A stretch of DNA of 64,000 nucleotides, from positions 1,362,501-1,426,500 of the forward strand of contig WPIO01000092.1 in the NCBI GenBank assembly GCA_009760855.2, given 5' to 3'. The position numbers and the translations under genes were made by a program. Shown one piece after another: positions 22,350-33,406 of the stretch. Within the stretch, counting starts at the first letter, position 1, and each line of letters starts with the position of its first letter. This DNA is from Cristatella mucedo. Its lineage: Eukaryota; Bryozoa; Phylactolaemata; Cristatellidae. The notes below the pieces were generated by a model. It ran no database searches, was not told the DNA's origin, and saw only the letters and a program-made list of their open reading frames with translations.

Positions 22350-23575
22350 ATATGATAATAATAACAATAATGCACTTGATAAAGCGCCCTCAGAGAACTT
22401 GATCTCTTTCTAGGCGCTTTACATTTGCTGCAAAGGGAAATGCAATTGAATGGTGAGTAATATCATGCTTTATAAACACACAACATTAATAACATGGTTA
22501 GGGGTGACATGCACAGGGTCAGCATGCAAATGTGGTTAGTGGCAGCATGCACAGTGTCAGCACGCATAAGCACATCAAGGACGAATCACAGGGACCCACT
22601 AAATGCTGTCCTAAATAGGTGTGCTTTTAAGTTTCTTTTAAATGTGGTCAGGTCGGGGGGGGGGGGATGTTCTGACGCAGGTCGGGAGGGAGTTCCAAGC
22701 TTTGGGAGCATACGAACTAAATGCACGGTCTCCAAAGGATTTGAGGTTTGTACGAGGTATTTGTAGACTGTTGGATTCCGAAAAGCGGGTGGTACGATGC
22801 TTGGCCTGGTGGGGGAGTAGATCTGAGAGATAGGCTGGAGCCATAGAATGAAGGGACCTAAAAGTGAGCGACAAAACCTTGAAGTAAATTCGTTGCTTGA
22901 CTGGTAGCCAGTGCAGGTCGGCGAGAAGTGGAGTAATGTGGCAACTGCGACGCTCACGACAGACAAGCCTAGCTGCAGGATTTGCACGTTTTGCACCAGC
23001 TGCAATCGCCTGATCGCACATGCCGGCAGGCCAGAAAGCAGTGAGTTGCAGAAGTCGAGACGGGATGTCACGAATGCATGGACCAACTTGGACGTGGTAT
23101 CCTTATCTAAACAAGCCCGAATTTTAGCAATGTTATGTAGCTGAAAGTAGGCAGATTGGACTGTGGAGCTGATATGGTCATCTAACGAGAGGTCACTTTG
23201 GAACATGACACCTAGATTTCGAGCTGATTCAACAGGAGATATGCTGGCAGAGCCAATTTTGAGAGTCAGCCTTTCCAATTTCTGAATCACAATGGGTTTT
23301 CCCATAATAAGTAAGTTAGTTTTATCATTGTTTAGTTTTGGAAAATTTCCCGCCATCTATGTGCAGATGTCATAAATGCATGCAGCAAGTGAGCTTAGAG
23401 AATTCGAGGTGCCCGACGGCTGGGAGGGATCAAAGCAAAGGTACAACTGAGTGCCATCCGCATAGAAATGAAAGCCTAGATTGTGCTTGGCAAGCACATC
23501 AGCAAGAGGGAGAGTATAAATCGTGAAAAGAGCCGGACCTACAGAGGCGTTAAGGAGATTTTCATAGGTAAGCCA
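22350..23575 (-). mobile_element. LINE family A copy, 5'-truncated, 1.2 kb
   Basis: Reverse-oriented. It has an (AAT)n-like tail, hairpin, 3' UTR, and the ORF from the C-terminus back to RT motif C remnants (minus-strand KIGSASISPVESARNLGVMF, then [20 protein letters not shown]). A G11 run at 22656-22666 replaces the usual GGGG and breaks the frame. It ends near 23575 beside a family B copy. Confidence 0.88.
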
Positions 23576-23589
23576 TTGGTATGAGTGAA

Positions 23590-25232
23590 TTGTCAGAAAA
23601 TTATCTGTTTGGATTCAAGCGAGACCACTCCAAATAAAGTGCTCTTCTCCGTGAGAGTAACGATAACCTAAGTGGTGAAAATGACTTGAGTGTTACTTCT
23701 CTGACCCTGCCTGATCTATCAGCTGCGTTTGACATTATTGATCACGATATCCTATTTTAATTATTGATAACAACGACTTGTCTGGCAGACGAGACACTGG
23801 AAGGGCTCGAATCGCGCATAATAATAATAGTAATACACTTTATAAAGCGCCCTCAGAGAACTCAATCTCTTTCTAGGCGCCTTACATTTTCTGCAAAGGA
23901 AACACGATCGAATGGTGAGTGGTATCATTCTTGATAAACAACATGAATAACATGGTTAGGGTGACATGCACAGGGTCAGCATACCCGATCATTTGTGTCG
24001 TGTGGTGGTGACGTCCTATCCAATAGATCAGTCTCTTGTGGAGTTATGCAAGGTTCCTCAAGTTCTCGGTCCATAGTGTTTTCTATTTATACGGAGCTTC
24101 TCAGATAGCTTATTTGCGAGCATTGGATCGGCTATCACTTCAATGCTTACAACACGCTGCTGCATTCGTCATTTCATTCCATCGGAATCACCAGCTGCGA
24201 CCAATATACTGAATGCCTGCCTTCGCCACATTCGAGTCTGGATGTCGGGCAATTTTTATAAGCTATACAATAATAAATAATAAATAATAAGCCCAAATCT
24301 TACTCATGGGTCACCCCGAACGTGCAGCTAGGCTAAGAGGCTTAAATCTTCAAATGTGTGATACTTTAGTGCGACCGTCACAGTGTGCTAGGAATGTACG
24401 CGTCCTCTTTGATAACTGCTTACATTTATAAAGCCTCGTCAAAAACCCTGCTTGCATCGCTACACATCGCATTTGATCTTTGTCTAAGATTGGGAGCCAT
24501 CTGCCACGATGGTATGCTGAAACCACGACTCGCTCCTCGGTTCTGTCTAGGCTGGACTACTGTACCATAGGCTTTGGCTGGGCTACTGGAAAAACAAAAT
24601 CCCCAATTAGCACCTGCTGCTGGTCGTGAATGTGGCTGCAATACTCGAAAAAAAGAAATCCTGAAGGTTCGGCCACATTTCGTCTTTGCTGAAGGAGGAG
24701 CTGCGTTTGCTCTCGGTCGAGTACGATCGTCGGATCGTCGGAGCAAACTTGTACCCTGATGATCCAAAAGGCTCACTGTGGCTATGCCCCTTCATACCTC
24801 GCTGAACCTGTGCACCAGTTTCAGTCTTCTCGTGCCTTCGGATCCTCTTTGGACACTACATTAGCTTTTCCATGCCTGCGCTTAAGGACAGTTGGCGATA
24901 GAAGTTTTTACTCAGCAAGTCCTAGGCTGTAGAGCTCACTGCCACGATTGTTTCAAAACGCGATCGTATCTCCCGTGCGGCCGGATGCGGCACATCTTTT
25001 CCTGCCTTCCTGAGCTGCAACCTCCATGCTGCTCACTTCTCCGACTGACCTACTGATTTAGCTATGCTTCTCGCTTTCTTTATGTTAGCGTGAGATGAAG
25101 TCTGCTAGCTACCGTACGCGTACCGAAAGTCGCTTAGGGTTTTGACAACGGGCTATAGACAATTCATCGGCGTATATCACCCACTCGGTCATTTTGGCCT
25201 TGTGGAGTTACAGACAGAAATGCATTATATAG
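23590..25232 (+). mobile_element. LINE family B copy, old, interrupted by family A
   Basis: A heavily decayed plus-strand copy covering RT motifs (TTTGGATTCAAGCGAGACCA = GFKR.H; GCGTTTGACATTATTGATCA = AFDIIDH; CAATGCTTACAACACG in place of YADDT) to the 3' end ATGCATTATATAG. A reverse family A fragment at 23819-23985 is inserted in it. Confidence 0.8.
23819..23985 (-). mobile_element. LINE family A fragment nested in LINE B
   Basis: ATAATAATAGTAATAC tail, hairpin, TTTTCTGCAAAGGAAACACG and AACATGGTTAGGGTGACATG. It splits the older family B copy. No clear target-site duplication is seen. Confidence 0.85.
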
Positions 25233-25289
25233 CATCGAGCTTTTAGGCGGAAACTTTCCCCGCTCAGTAACGCCTTGAGAGGTAAGGTA

Positions 25290-25526
25290 AGTTGCGAAAT
25301 GCGAAGCTTCGAGGTGCTGCGAGGAGCCGCCGCCATTGTCGTACACGTGGGCGGGGTTGATGGCGGGCGCAGCTAGAGTCGCAGCAAGAGCGCAGAAAAT
25401 AGAAATTTCAGTTTGGCGCAGCAATTTTCCGTACGTGCGCTACTTTTATCACTATTTTTCCCGCGCCCTCTCGCAGCCGAAGCAGCAAATGAGGCGAATC
25501 TGCCGATGTGGGGTGCCCCGCTCGCC
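25290..25526. other. Short GC-rich unique segment
   Basis: CpG-rich with no recognised coding potential. It lies between an old LINE B copy and an S1 SINE. Confidence 0.4.
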
Positions 25527-25698
25527 CGCGCGCTGGTCCCTAGGTAAAGCGGTTGCTTTCACGACCTCGGTCCCGAGGTCGTGGGTTCGATTCCTGTGGT
25601 GGGCGATTCTTTATCGCCACTGCAAGCGGTGGTGATAGCCGTAAAGGCTCTTCTGTCGCTATACAAAAAGAGGCTGTTTAATCAGCTAGGATTTTTGT
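25527..25698 (+). mobile_element. tRNA-derived SINE, family S1, well preserved
   Basis: The 9-bp anticodon-arm stem CACGACCTC/GAGGTCGTG (about 25560-25583), a perfect B box GGTTCGATTCC, and the body GGGCGATTCTTTATCGCC, CAAGCGGTGGTGATAGCC, AAAGGCTCTTCTGTCGCTAT, ending GTTTAATCAGCTAGGATTTT. The A-box end is diverged. Confidence 0.92.
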
Positions 25699-26296
25699 TT
25701 TTCGACATACCCGGCTGCTTTTTCGTCTTGGCTAATTGGACAGCGAGTAACCGTGCCGGTCATCTGTATACGCTTAGCCTTTGCTAAGCTACTGGGAACA
25801 GCGCGGAGCATCAGCACGGAAAAACACGAATCCTAACTTCTGACACGAATGTCCTTTCCATTTAACCATCACTACTTCGAGCAGCAGGGCGAATTTATTA
25901 CATTTTATTTACATGACTGAATATTTCGCCAAACTGCCTCGGACCGCGGGCCTGAAACTCCACGAATGTTGCTATCAACGACACTCGCGTAATCGCGGAG
26001 GCAAGAAATTCTGCCCCCAAATTTTGCCCAGGCGTCTGATATCCTATCCTTTCTCGACCAATCAATGGCCCATCAAGAAATTGGGCCATTAGAATTCATT
26101 TAATCGTGAACTTTTGCTCTAGACTCGTGCACTCACTACTCTTTGATTTTGGGCCTTTATATCTGCACGAGTCCCAGAGGCAGAGGGGGCAGAGGATGGT
26201 GTAGGTGGCCCTTAGGAAGCCGACCTCCGACCCATTGAACCCCTCGCTGGAAGTCGGTTAGGCACCAGTGTGAGGATAAGAAATGAAATTTAAAAA
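25699..26296. other. Unassigned sequence
   Basis: No recognised gene, repeat family or RNA. Confidence 0.45.
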
Positions 26297-26450
26297 AGGC
26301 TGATTCAACAGCCTCATTTATATAGCGGCAGAAGAGTCGTAACGGCTATCACCAAAGCTTGAAAGGGTCAATAAAGAAGCATCCACTGCAAGACTCAAAC
26401 CCACGACCTGGTTTACGAAAATCAAGCACCTTACCGCCAGGCTAAGACGG
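26297..26450 (-). mobile_element. SINE family S1, reverse orientation, diverged
   Basis: GATTCAACAGCCTCATTTAT, GCGGCAGAAGAGTCGTAACG, CACTGCAAGACTCAAACCCA (decayed B box) and CAAGCACCTTACCGCC. Confidence 0.78.
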
Positions 26451-26459
26451 GGCGGCGTA

Positions 26460-27280
26460 TATTGCTAGGCTTCCATTGAGAAGTTATACGCTCTTTCAGC
26501 GAGGACAATCTCGCGGCCTTTAGAGCGAAGGTGCACTTCCAGCGTGCAGTCTCGGGATTGTCAGGAGGGTTTGTCGGTCGATATAGGTCGCTAGGTGTAA
26601 CTCGCGCCTCTGGGCTTCACGGGTTGCTTCCCGAGGACGACAACTCGCGAGGAGGTCGACAGACACGACGCGACACGACTCTTCGGCGCTTGTCCAGCCG
26701 TCGCGGAGCTAGGCGCTGAAACAGCGTGGCTGGAGTTTCACTTTTTATATTATCAGCCAGTTTTGAAAGCTAAAGCGGGCAAGCCACAGCTGGGGGCCTC
26801 CGCCTTCGGCGCGCGCAGCTTCGGCCTCTGCGAAGCAGCGGAGCCACTTCTTCTGTATCCGGGGACGTCGGCCGACGACGTCGGCCGAACGGCGGTGCGC
26901 TCGCCACGAAGAATGTGCAGCGGCTGCCATCAAGAGAGAATGACCAACTTTTCCACGTACGCTGATCTCTCGAGAATATTCGCCGGCGATGAGACCTCGC
27001 GCTGTCGCTGTGCTCGCACCACAGTTCCCAGCTGACCGTAGCGACGGCGGCGTGCCCGGGCCCACTTTCCTCCGCGTGCGCGCGACACTCCAGCACTCCT
27101 TTCGAGGCAGGGCAACGATTTTTAGAAGAAAGGTAAATGCTCGCGGTTCTGCGCGGCATTTCCTTTTTTGTGCGCAGCGTGCGCCAAGATTGAGTCTCCG
27201 GAAGTCAGCAGAAATCTGTCGCTTAGAAGGACGTGTCGGGTTTTTTGCGGCTCGATTCGCGCTCAGTTTCCGGAGGAATA
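26460..27280. other. GC-rich island, no recognised gene
   Basis: CpG-rich, with overlapping open frames on both strands that lack domains. A CpG-island promoter is possible. Nothing further can be supported. Confidence 0.4.
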
Positions 27281-27282
27281 AA

Positions 27283-27426
27283 TGAAAAATATACAATTCA
27301 TTTGTACAGCATCCTAAGGGAATTAGATCTCTATTCAGTTGCTTCCCATTTTCCACATCTGCTCGAGCCCACGACCTCGGCCAAACGTCGGTCGACGCGA
27401 GCACCTTGGCCACTGGGCTAAAACCA
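27283..27426 (-). mobile_element. SINE family S2, reverse orientation
   Basis: AATTCATTTGTACAGCATCC and TAGATCTCTATTCAGTTGCT (tail module), then CTCGAGCCCACGACCTCGGC and GCGAGCACCTTGGCCACTGG (tRNA-like head). Confidence 0.82.
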
Positions 27427-27737
27427 GCTCGGCAGAGGGAGTTCATGCTTTTGTGGGGTAAGGAATGAGTTGGCCTGGCGTGGCTACTCCGGAGCGCAGG
27501 CTCCGAGTCTGTCTCTCTTGGGCATGCGAAGGCTTTATACATCCTGCCGGATACGGGAGCACAAGAAAATTGGCTCTGAGCAATGAGCAAAATGCGTCAG
27601 GCGTCAGACGGCACGGCACCCTCTTTGGTGCGTCAGACGGCACCGCTAAGCTCCTCTCTTTTTAGATCGATCACTTGAAGCGCCTCGAAAGAGATTTGGT
27701 TGGTGGTCACGAGGCGCTACGTTAATGCTGCATAAGG

Positions 27738-28485
27738 ATAATAATTACAATTATAATACATTTGCGTGGTGCCCTCAGAGAAGTGAATCTCTTTTTCCAG
27801 ACACATTTTAGGTGCAGTATATAGCATAACGTCACGATTGTTTGTAGCATCCGCAAGCAGCCAGTATAGTGTAAGTAGGTGCATGCCGACGAAGGATGAA
27901 TCACCTAGACTCACCAAATGCTGTCATAAACAGGTGCGTTTTAAGCTTCTTTTTAAATTTCTTCGTGCCAGAGGACGTTGTAACGTGCGTCGGTAGTGAT
28001 TGCCAGGCTTTGGGAGTGTGGGAAGCTGAGGCACAGTCTCCAGCGGTTTTTAGGTTTACGTACGCGGTGTGGCTAAACGATTTGAGTCAGAACAGCGGGT
28101 TATACGATTCTTCGCCTCGTAAGGGAGTAGTTGTGACAAGTAGGCTGGAGCCAAAGTATAAAAAGGACCTAAAATTAAATTTCAGAACCTTGAAGCCAAT
28201 CGGCTGCTTGATCGGGAGCCAGGGCAGGTTGGCAAGAAGTGGTGCGATGTGTCAACTGCGACGCTGACGACGACTGACGAGCCGAAGCCGCAGAATTTGC
28301 AGCAGCTACAAGTGCTTGATCGCACTCAGGCCGTAGGACAGCGTGCAGCAAGCTACACTGGTCGATACGGGATGTCAAAAATGCACGAACCAGTCTGCAT
28401 GCAGGATCCTTGTCTACGCAAGCCCGAATTCTGTCATGTGGCCGAAAGTAGGCAGGCTTGACTGTGGCGCTGATAATAGTTATCA
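27738..28485 (-). mobile_element. LINE family A copy, diverged
   Basis: Reverse-oriented. AATTATAATACATTTG tail, GTGCCCTCAGAGAAGTGAAT hairpin, 3' UTR and C-terminal ORF remnants, to the TGACTGTGGCGCTGATAAT region. Confidence 0.8.
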
Positions 28486-28579
28486 TTATAATTTGAATCC
28501 GTCGGCTAAAGAATTACAAGAATGTCACCACTTTAGGAAATCCTCGACATAGCCTGCTGAGCAATTGCAGACTAGGCGC

Positions 28580-28760
28580 CGAGCCGTGATGGCACACTAG
28601 GTAAGGTGGTTGCTTTCACGACCTCGGTCCCGAGGTCGTGGGTTCGATTCCTGCGGTGGGCGATCCTTTATCGCCACCGCAAGCGGTGGTGATAGCCGCA
28701 AAGGCTCTTCTGTCGCTATACAAAAAGAGGCTGTTTAATCAGCTAGGATTTTTTTTTTAG
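28580..28760 (+). mobile_element. tRNA-derived SINE, family S1, best-preserved copy
   Basis: Complete element: GAGCCGTGATGGCACACTAG with GTAAGG (A box), TTTCACGACCTC...GAGGTCGTG (perfect 9-bp arm), GGTTCGATTCC (perfect B box), GGGCGATCCTTTATCGCC, CAAGCGGTGGTGATAGCC, TCTTCTGTCGCTATACAAAA, GTTTAATCAGCTAGGA and a T10 tract. A good reference copy for the family; Pol III transcription is inferred from the boxes. Confidence 0.94.
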
Positions 28761-28945
28761 TTGGATCCTTGAGCCACGCCCATCTCCTCGCCTCTCTAGC
28801 CCTAGCCTCTCTACGGCGGGTAGAGGGCACCACCCGACAATGGACGCGTCACTCACTAACCTGCGTAAGCGCTCGCGGAGTGCTCGCCGAGTGCAGCCTT
28901 TTGACGGGGCGCTGTGGCTTGGCAAAAATGTGCTGCGAACACTTA

Positions 28946-29551
28946 ATAATAATAATAATAATATTGCACTTGATAAAGCGCCCTCAGAGAACTTAATCTC
29001 TTTCTAGGCGCTTTACATTTGCTGCAAAGTGATACGCAATAGAATAGTAAGTAAAATCATGCTTGAAAAACAACATGGTTAGGGGTTACATGCACTGGGT
29101 CAGCATGCAAATGTGGTTAGTGGCAGCATGAACAGTGTCAGCACGCATAAGCACATCGAGGACGAATCACAAGGACCCACTAAATGCTGTCCTAAATAGG
29201 AATGTTTTTAAGTTTCTTTTAAATGTGGTCAGGTCAGGGGATGTTCTGATGCAGGTCGGGAGGGAGTTCCAGGCTGTGGGAGCATACGAGCTAAATGCAC
29301 GGTCTCCAAAGGATTTAAGGTTTGTACGAGGTATTTCTAGACTGTTGGATTCCGAAAAGCGAGTGGTACGATGCTTTGCCTGATGGGGTAGTATCTCTGA
29401 AAGATAGGCTGGAGCCATAGAATGAAGAGACCTAAAAGTGAGCGACAAAACCTTGAAGTCAATCCGTTGCTTGACTGGTAACCAGTGCAGGTCGGCGAGA
29501 AGTGGAGTAATGTGGCAACTGCGACGCTCACGGCAGACAAGCCTAGCTGCA
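28946..29551 (-). mobile_element. LINE family A copy, 5'-truncated, young
   Basis: Reverse-oriented. (AAT)n tail, hairpin, 3' UTR, ORF C-terminus (minus-strand HITPLLADLHWLPVKQRIDF, then [20 protein letters not shown]), truncated near 29551. Confidence 0.9.
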
Positions 29552-29654
29552 GAGTTTTCCTGTAGGCTCAAAGGTCGAGGCTTTATCTCAAATTATTATG
29601 TAAATACTCACCTGCCTCGAGTAAATTATGGCTGGAAGGACTGCTGCAGCTAAT

Positions 29655-29860
29655 GGATAGCTGCAGCAGCTTCTGCCAGGACGGAAATTGCCGGTGTTAC
29701 GTCATAGCTAGAGCTCACTGCCTGTGGACTCGCTTCGCAGAGTCTTATTTGAAATACATCGCCGTAAATTAATTTACAGTCTATTACACGTCACTCCCGG
29801 AAGTACTGGTCGCCATCTTGCCGCGTGACGGAAGGACGGATTTTCTCGCTTTAATTACAT
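29655..29860 (-). repeat. Dispersed repeat E, copy 1
   Basis: On the minus strand it reads TTAAAGCGAGAAAATCCGTC, CTTCCGTCACGCGGCAAGAT, then GGCGACC. It matches the plus-strand copy at 45040-45235 over roughly 180 bp with gaps. Identity as a transposon type is unknown. Confidence 0.6.
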
Positions 29861-30224
29861 CATTATTGCGGGATTTGTGATGCATTCCGGTTGCATTAGC
29901 TCGAGGTCATAGGTCTTCTCAGTCTGAAAAATCCTGGCTATGAGTCTGATCAACATGTCGTTACGGCGGATGTATTTATACCTCTCAAGTGGTCTTAACA
30001 GCCCCGCAGTCCCTGTCCCGCCTATAGTCTCTGGGTACCTACAACTCGACAACTAATATACTGAATTACACAGTACACGGTCGCACCTGCTCTGGATAGT
30101 TCGAGTTAACCGAAGGAAAACATTAGAAGTTCAACTGGAGCGGACAAAGAATTTGCAAGTGATTCATTCTTCTCGCAATCTCCGTTGCTGGAGCTGAAAG
30201 CGAGGAAAAACGCAACGCGAGTAA

Positions 30225-30226
<2 letters not shown>

Positions 30227-30314
<88 letters not shown>

Positions 30315-30406
30315 CCATCTATCTATCTATTTATCTATCTATCTAGCTAGCTAGCTAGCTAGCTATCTAGCTATCTCTCCCTATGTCTCTCCCTTTCTCT
30401 CACGCA

Positions 30407-30443
<37 letters not shown>

Positions 30444-30516
30444 GCTCTCTCTCTGTCGCTCTCCCACTCTCTCTCACTCTCTTTCAATCGCCCTCTCCCT
30501 CCCTCCCTCCCTCTCT

Positions 30517-30579
<63 letters not shown>

Positions 30580-30625
30580 TTTCTCTCCCTCTCCCTCCCT
30601 CTCTCCCTTTCTCTCACCTCCAGAC
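30227..30625. repeat. Compound (CT)n-(CTAT)n-(CTAG)n array
   Basis: CT repeat to about 30295, then CTAT tetranucleotides, a short CTAG run (about 30345-30362), then CT-rich sequence with CCCT interruptions, and another long CT run at about 30520-30576. The + strand is almost entirely pyrimidine. Confidence 0.95.
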
Positions 30626-30639
30626 CTTAAATTTGACCC

Positions 30640-31665
30640 AGGCCATTAGTCACCCGGGCGACGACGACGCATTTGGACACATGGGGCACCTACGCCAGAC
30701 TAGCGGGGCTTACACAAAGCTGCCCGGATCGCAGACGTGCGCAGAGAGAGGCGCTACTTAACGAGTCCAGCCGCGGGATGTTTACCGCGAAGCGGCGGTC
30801 GTGCACCGGTCGTGAAAGGCGGCATTCCGTCTAGTCTGCACTGAGCCAACGCGCGAGGCAGCGGCGGCTGCGGTACGCGCGCGCAGGTCCCGCTCTCTAA
30901 TCGAGAAAAGAAAAGCCGGCCGTTGCGCTCGAGTGTCCCGGCCATTCATACCGCCGGCGTCCTGAATGGCCGCTGGGCTGCACCGGCAAGGACGGATGCT
31001 TTCTCGCCAGCGAGCTGCCCGCGCGCGAACCGCCCTCGGCGCTCACGGCCGGCTGGCGCGTGGTCTCGCACGTCACTGCATCGCCGCTTCCGCCATTGTC
31101 TCCCGGCGGGCTACGGGCTTTCGGCCCGACGGCTGGCTTGGCACAAGCCCAGAATAAGCAGGGTAACGCTCGCGGCGCTGCGTTCGCCACCCGAGGCGTT
31201 CGTCAGCGAAATGCGCGATCCTTTTGATGTCGCCGCCGCCGCCGGCGTCACTTACGGGTGCTCGGGTACTTTATGTAAGCAAAAGTCCATGTCGACGCCA
31301 GCAGCCATCGCCCAGCGTCGTTTTTTTCTGCGGTGACCTGGAGTTAAATTTTAACTCGCTAAAGGAATCATTCAGTAAATTGTTTTAAAAAACGCAGAAT
31401 GCTGACGAGCGGGCTGTGGGCACGGCAACGAAGCGGCCGTCAGCGTCGCTAGCGTCGCCGCTGTCGGAGCGGAGCTACAGCAGTAGCTCTGCCCATCGCT
31501 AGCGGACAGTAGCGCCCATTTGGTTTTACTATAGTGTCAAAGGTCGAAGTGTAGCCCCTAGTGGAGCCAATCTAGCAACTACTTTCGGAGCTCTGGCGAT
31601 TCGACCTCGATCATGCATGGACGTATAGTAAGATCGCCGGGCAGCCTGGGCGTAAGTGGTGATGG
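30640..31665. other. GC-rich island, no recognised gene
   Basis: CpG-dense. Overlapping open frames on both strands have no recognisable domain. Possible promoter or UTR. Confidence 0.4.
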
Positions 31666-32165
31666 TAAAAGAGCTAGGTGACGGAAAAGGAGAAGGAGCA
31701 GGAGATGGAGACGGAGAAGGAGAACTAGAAGGAGAAGAAACAGAGGGACAATTAGAAGGAGAAACAGAAAGAGAAAGAGAAATAAACGGAGAATGAGAAG
31801 GAGAAATAGAAAAAGAAAGAGAAAGGGAAATAAAAGGAGAAAGAGAAGGAGAAAGGGAAATAAAAGGAGAACGAGAAGGGAAAATAGAAAGAGGAGGAGA
31901 GTAAATAGAAGGTTAATTAGCAGGAGAAATAGAAAGAGAAACAGAAACAGAAGGAGAAAGAAAAAAAGGAGAAATTGAAGGGAAAATAGAAAGAGAAGGA
32001 GAAGGAGAGCGAGAAAGAGAAGAAATAGAAGGAACCGGAGAAATAGAATAAGTAAAAAGAGAAGGAGAAGGAGAAACAGGAGAAGGAGAATGAGATATAT
32101 AAGGAGAATGAGAAATAGGAGACGGGAAATAGAAGAAGGACAAATTGAAGGTGAACGAGGAGATA
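31666..32165 (+). repeat. Degenerate (GGAGAA)n polypurine tract
   Basis: About 500 bp almost free of pyrimidines on the + strand, built from GGAGAA, GAAATA and GAAAGA variants. The Lys/Arg-rich frame across it (31793-31978) is an artefact of the repeat. Confidence 0.93.
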
Positions 32166-32167
32166 CT

Positions 32168-32298
32168 AATAGTAATAATTCATTTGTATTGCGGGCTAAG
32201 CTAATCTAATCTAATCTCCATTCAGGCGCTTCACATATGCCACGGGGCGCAAGCCAGTAACCGCGGCCAACAAATAAATTCACCTTGACCTTGGTTGG
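32168..32298 (-). mobile_element. SINE family S2, reverse orientation
   Basis: AATTCATTTGTATTGCG, TAATCTAATCTAATCTCC (local triplication of AATCT), CATTCAGGCGCTTCACATAT, GGGGCGCAAGCC and a tRNA-like remnant with CACCTTGACCTTGG. Confidence 0.75.
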
Positions 32299-32317
32299 GT
32301 TGAGCAGCTGAACTGCA

Positions 32318-32460
32318 AGAGATTAAGAGGGAGATGGAGGAGGAGTCGGAGATAGAGATGGAGGTGCAGGTGGAGAAGATGAAGACAGAGAGAGAATAAA
32401 GAAAGAGGAGAGAGGTGGAGGAATTAAAGAGATGGCGCGAGAGAGGGGGAAAATATAATT
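32318..32460. repeat. GA-rich purine tract
   Basis: GAGATGGAGGAGGAG-like purine-rich sequence on the + strand between two S2 copies, continuing the composition of the 31.7-32.2 kb tract. Confidence 0.85.
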
Positions 32461-32467
32461 AAAAAAA

Positions 32468-32590
32468 ATAGTGTTCACTTGTATTGCGCCCTCCGAGAAC
32501 CTAATCTCTATTCAGGCGCTTCACATATGCCACGGGGCTCGAGCCCACGACCTTGGTCGGGGCGAGCACTTTGACCACTGGGCCAAACCA
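32468..32590 (-). mobile_element. SINE family S2, reverse orientation, well preserved
   Basis: TTCACTTGTATTGCGCCCTC, GAGAACCTAATCTCTATTCA, GGCGCTTCACATATGCC, GGGGCTCGAGCCCACGACCT and GAGCACTTTGACCACTGGGC. It shows the hairpin-tail module and the tRNA-like head clearly. Confidence 0.88.
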
Positions 32591-32844
32591 GTGCGGCAGA
32601 AGAGGAAGAAGAAACCGGAAGACGGACATCGAGACACGGTATAAGTCGTCGCTTTTCGCACCGCAGAAATTATGTCTGGGAAAGATGAGCCAGGGCAGAA
32701 GGGCACGCGAAGAGAGAGCCTGATCATCAGTTGAGGCACGGGCTGATCCTCGGGCTCTCTCGCTCCATCCATCGCGATAGCTAAAAACTCGCCGCAGCCA
32801 CAGCAGCTGCTGCAGGCTGATGCTTCCATGAGCAAGCCAGTTAG

Positions 32845-33112
32845 GCGCTAGATAGTTTGCTAAAGAGCTTACAGCATTTGATGGGTCCATGCGATTTATT
32901 CTTTGTGAGCTTAAGCGAACTGACACTGTGCCCTTATCTCTTGCCATATAAAGTGTGTTGACATTGTGAACGTCGCCACAAACCATATTATTGTGCTGAC
33001 GCTGTGCATGTCGCTACTATCAATGTGGTCATGCTTCCTTTACAGCTTAAGTAAAGTGCCTAGAAAGAGATAAGTTCTTTGATGGCACTATACAAATTTA
33101 TTCTTTTCATTG
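32845..33112 (+). mobile_element. LINE family A 3' end
   Basis: GCATTTGATGGGTCC, two TGACACTGTGC-type motifs, TGCTTCCTTTACAGC, and AAAGTGCCTAGAAAGAGATA leading to GGCACTATACAAATTTATTC. Diverged 3' UTR and hairpin. Confidence 0.78.
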
Positions 33113-33179
33113 TTATCATTATTCTAAAACGGCCTGGGTTTTTCGTGCCGGCGTTCTTCGCATGCGTACCTGTTCATGG

Positions 33180-33351
33180 TGAGCCATGATGGCACACTAG
33201 GTAAGGCGGTTGCTTTCACGACATCGGTCCCGAGGTCGTGGGTTCGATTCCTACAGTGGGCGATCCTTGATCACCACTGCAAGCGGTGGTGATAGCCGTA
33301 AAGGCTCTTTAGTCGCTGTACAAAAGAGGCTGTTATTTCAGCTAGAATTAA
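33180..33351 (+). mobile_element. tRNA-derived SINE, family S1
   Basis: GAGCCATGATGGCACACTAG, GTAAGGCGGTTGC, the CACGACATC...GAGGTCGTG arm (one mismatch), a perfect B box GGTTCGATTCC, and the body to TTATTTCAGCTAGAATT. It sits about 55 bp upstream of the best family A LINE copy. Confidence 0.92.
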
Positions 33352-33406
33352 AATTTTATATTAAATTCATGATTCAGTACATGTTACAAGTTAAGAGGTC
33401 TTACAA

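Noticed and set aside
25560-25640. A functional tRNA gene (perfect B box and hairpin)
   Set aside because: The same unit plus a common body recurs many times in both orientations. It is SINE S1, and no cloverleaf acceptor stem closes.
31793-31978. Lys/Arg-rich small protein
   Set aside because: Direct translation of a polypurine tract.
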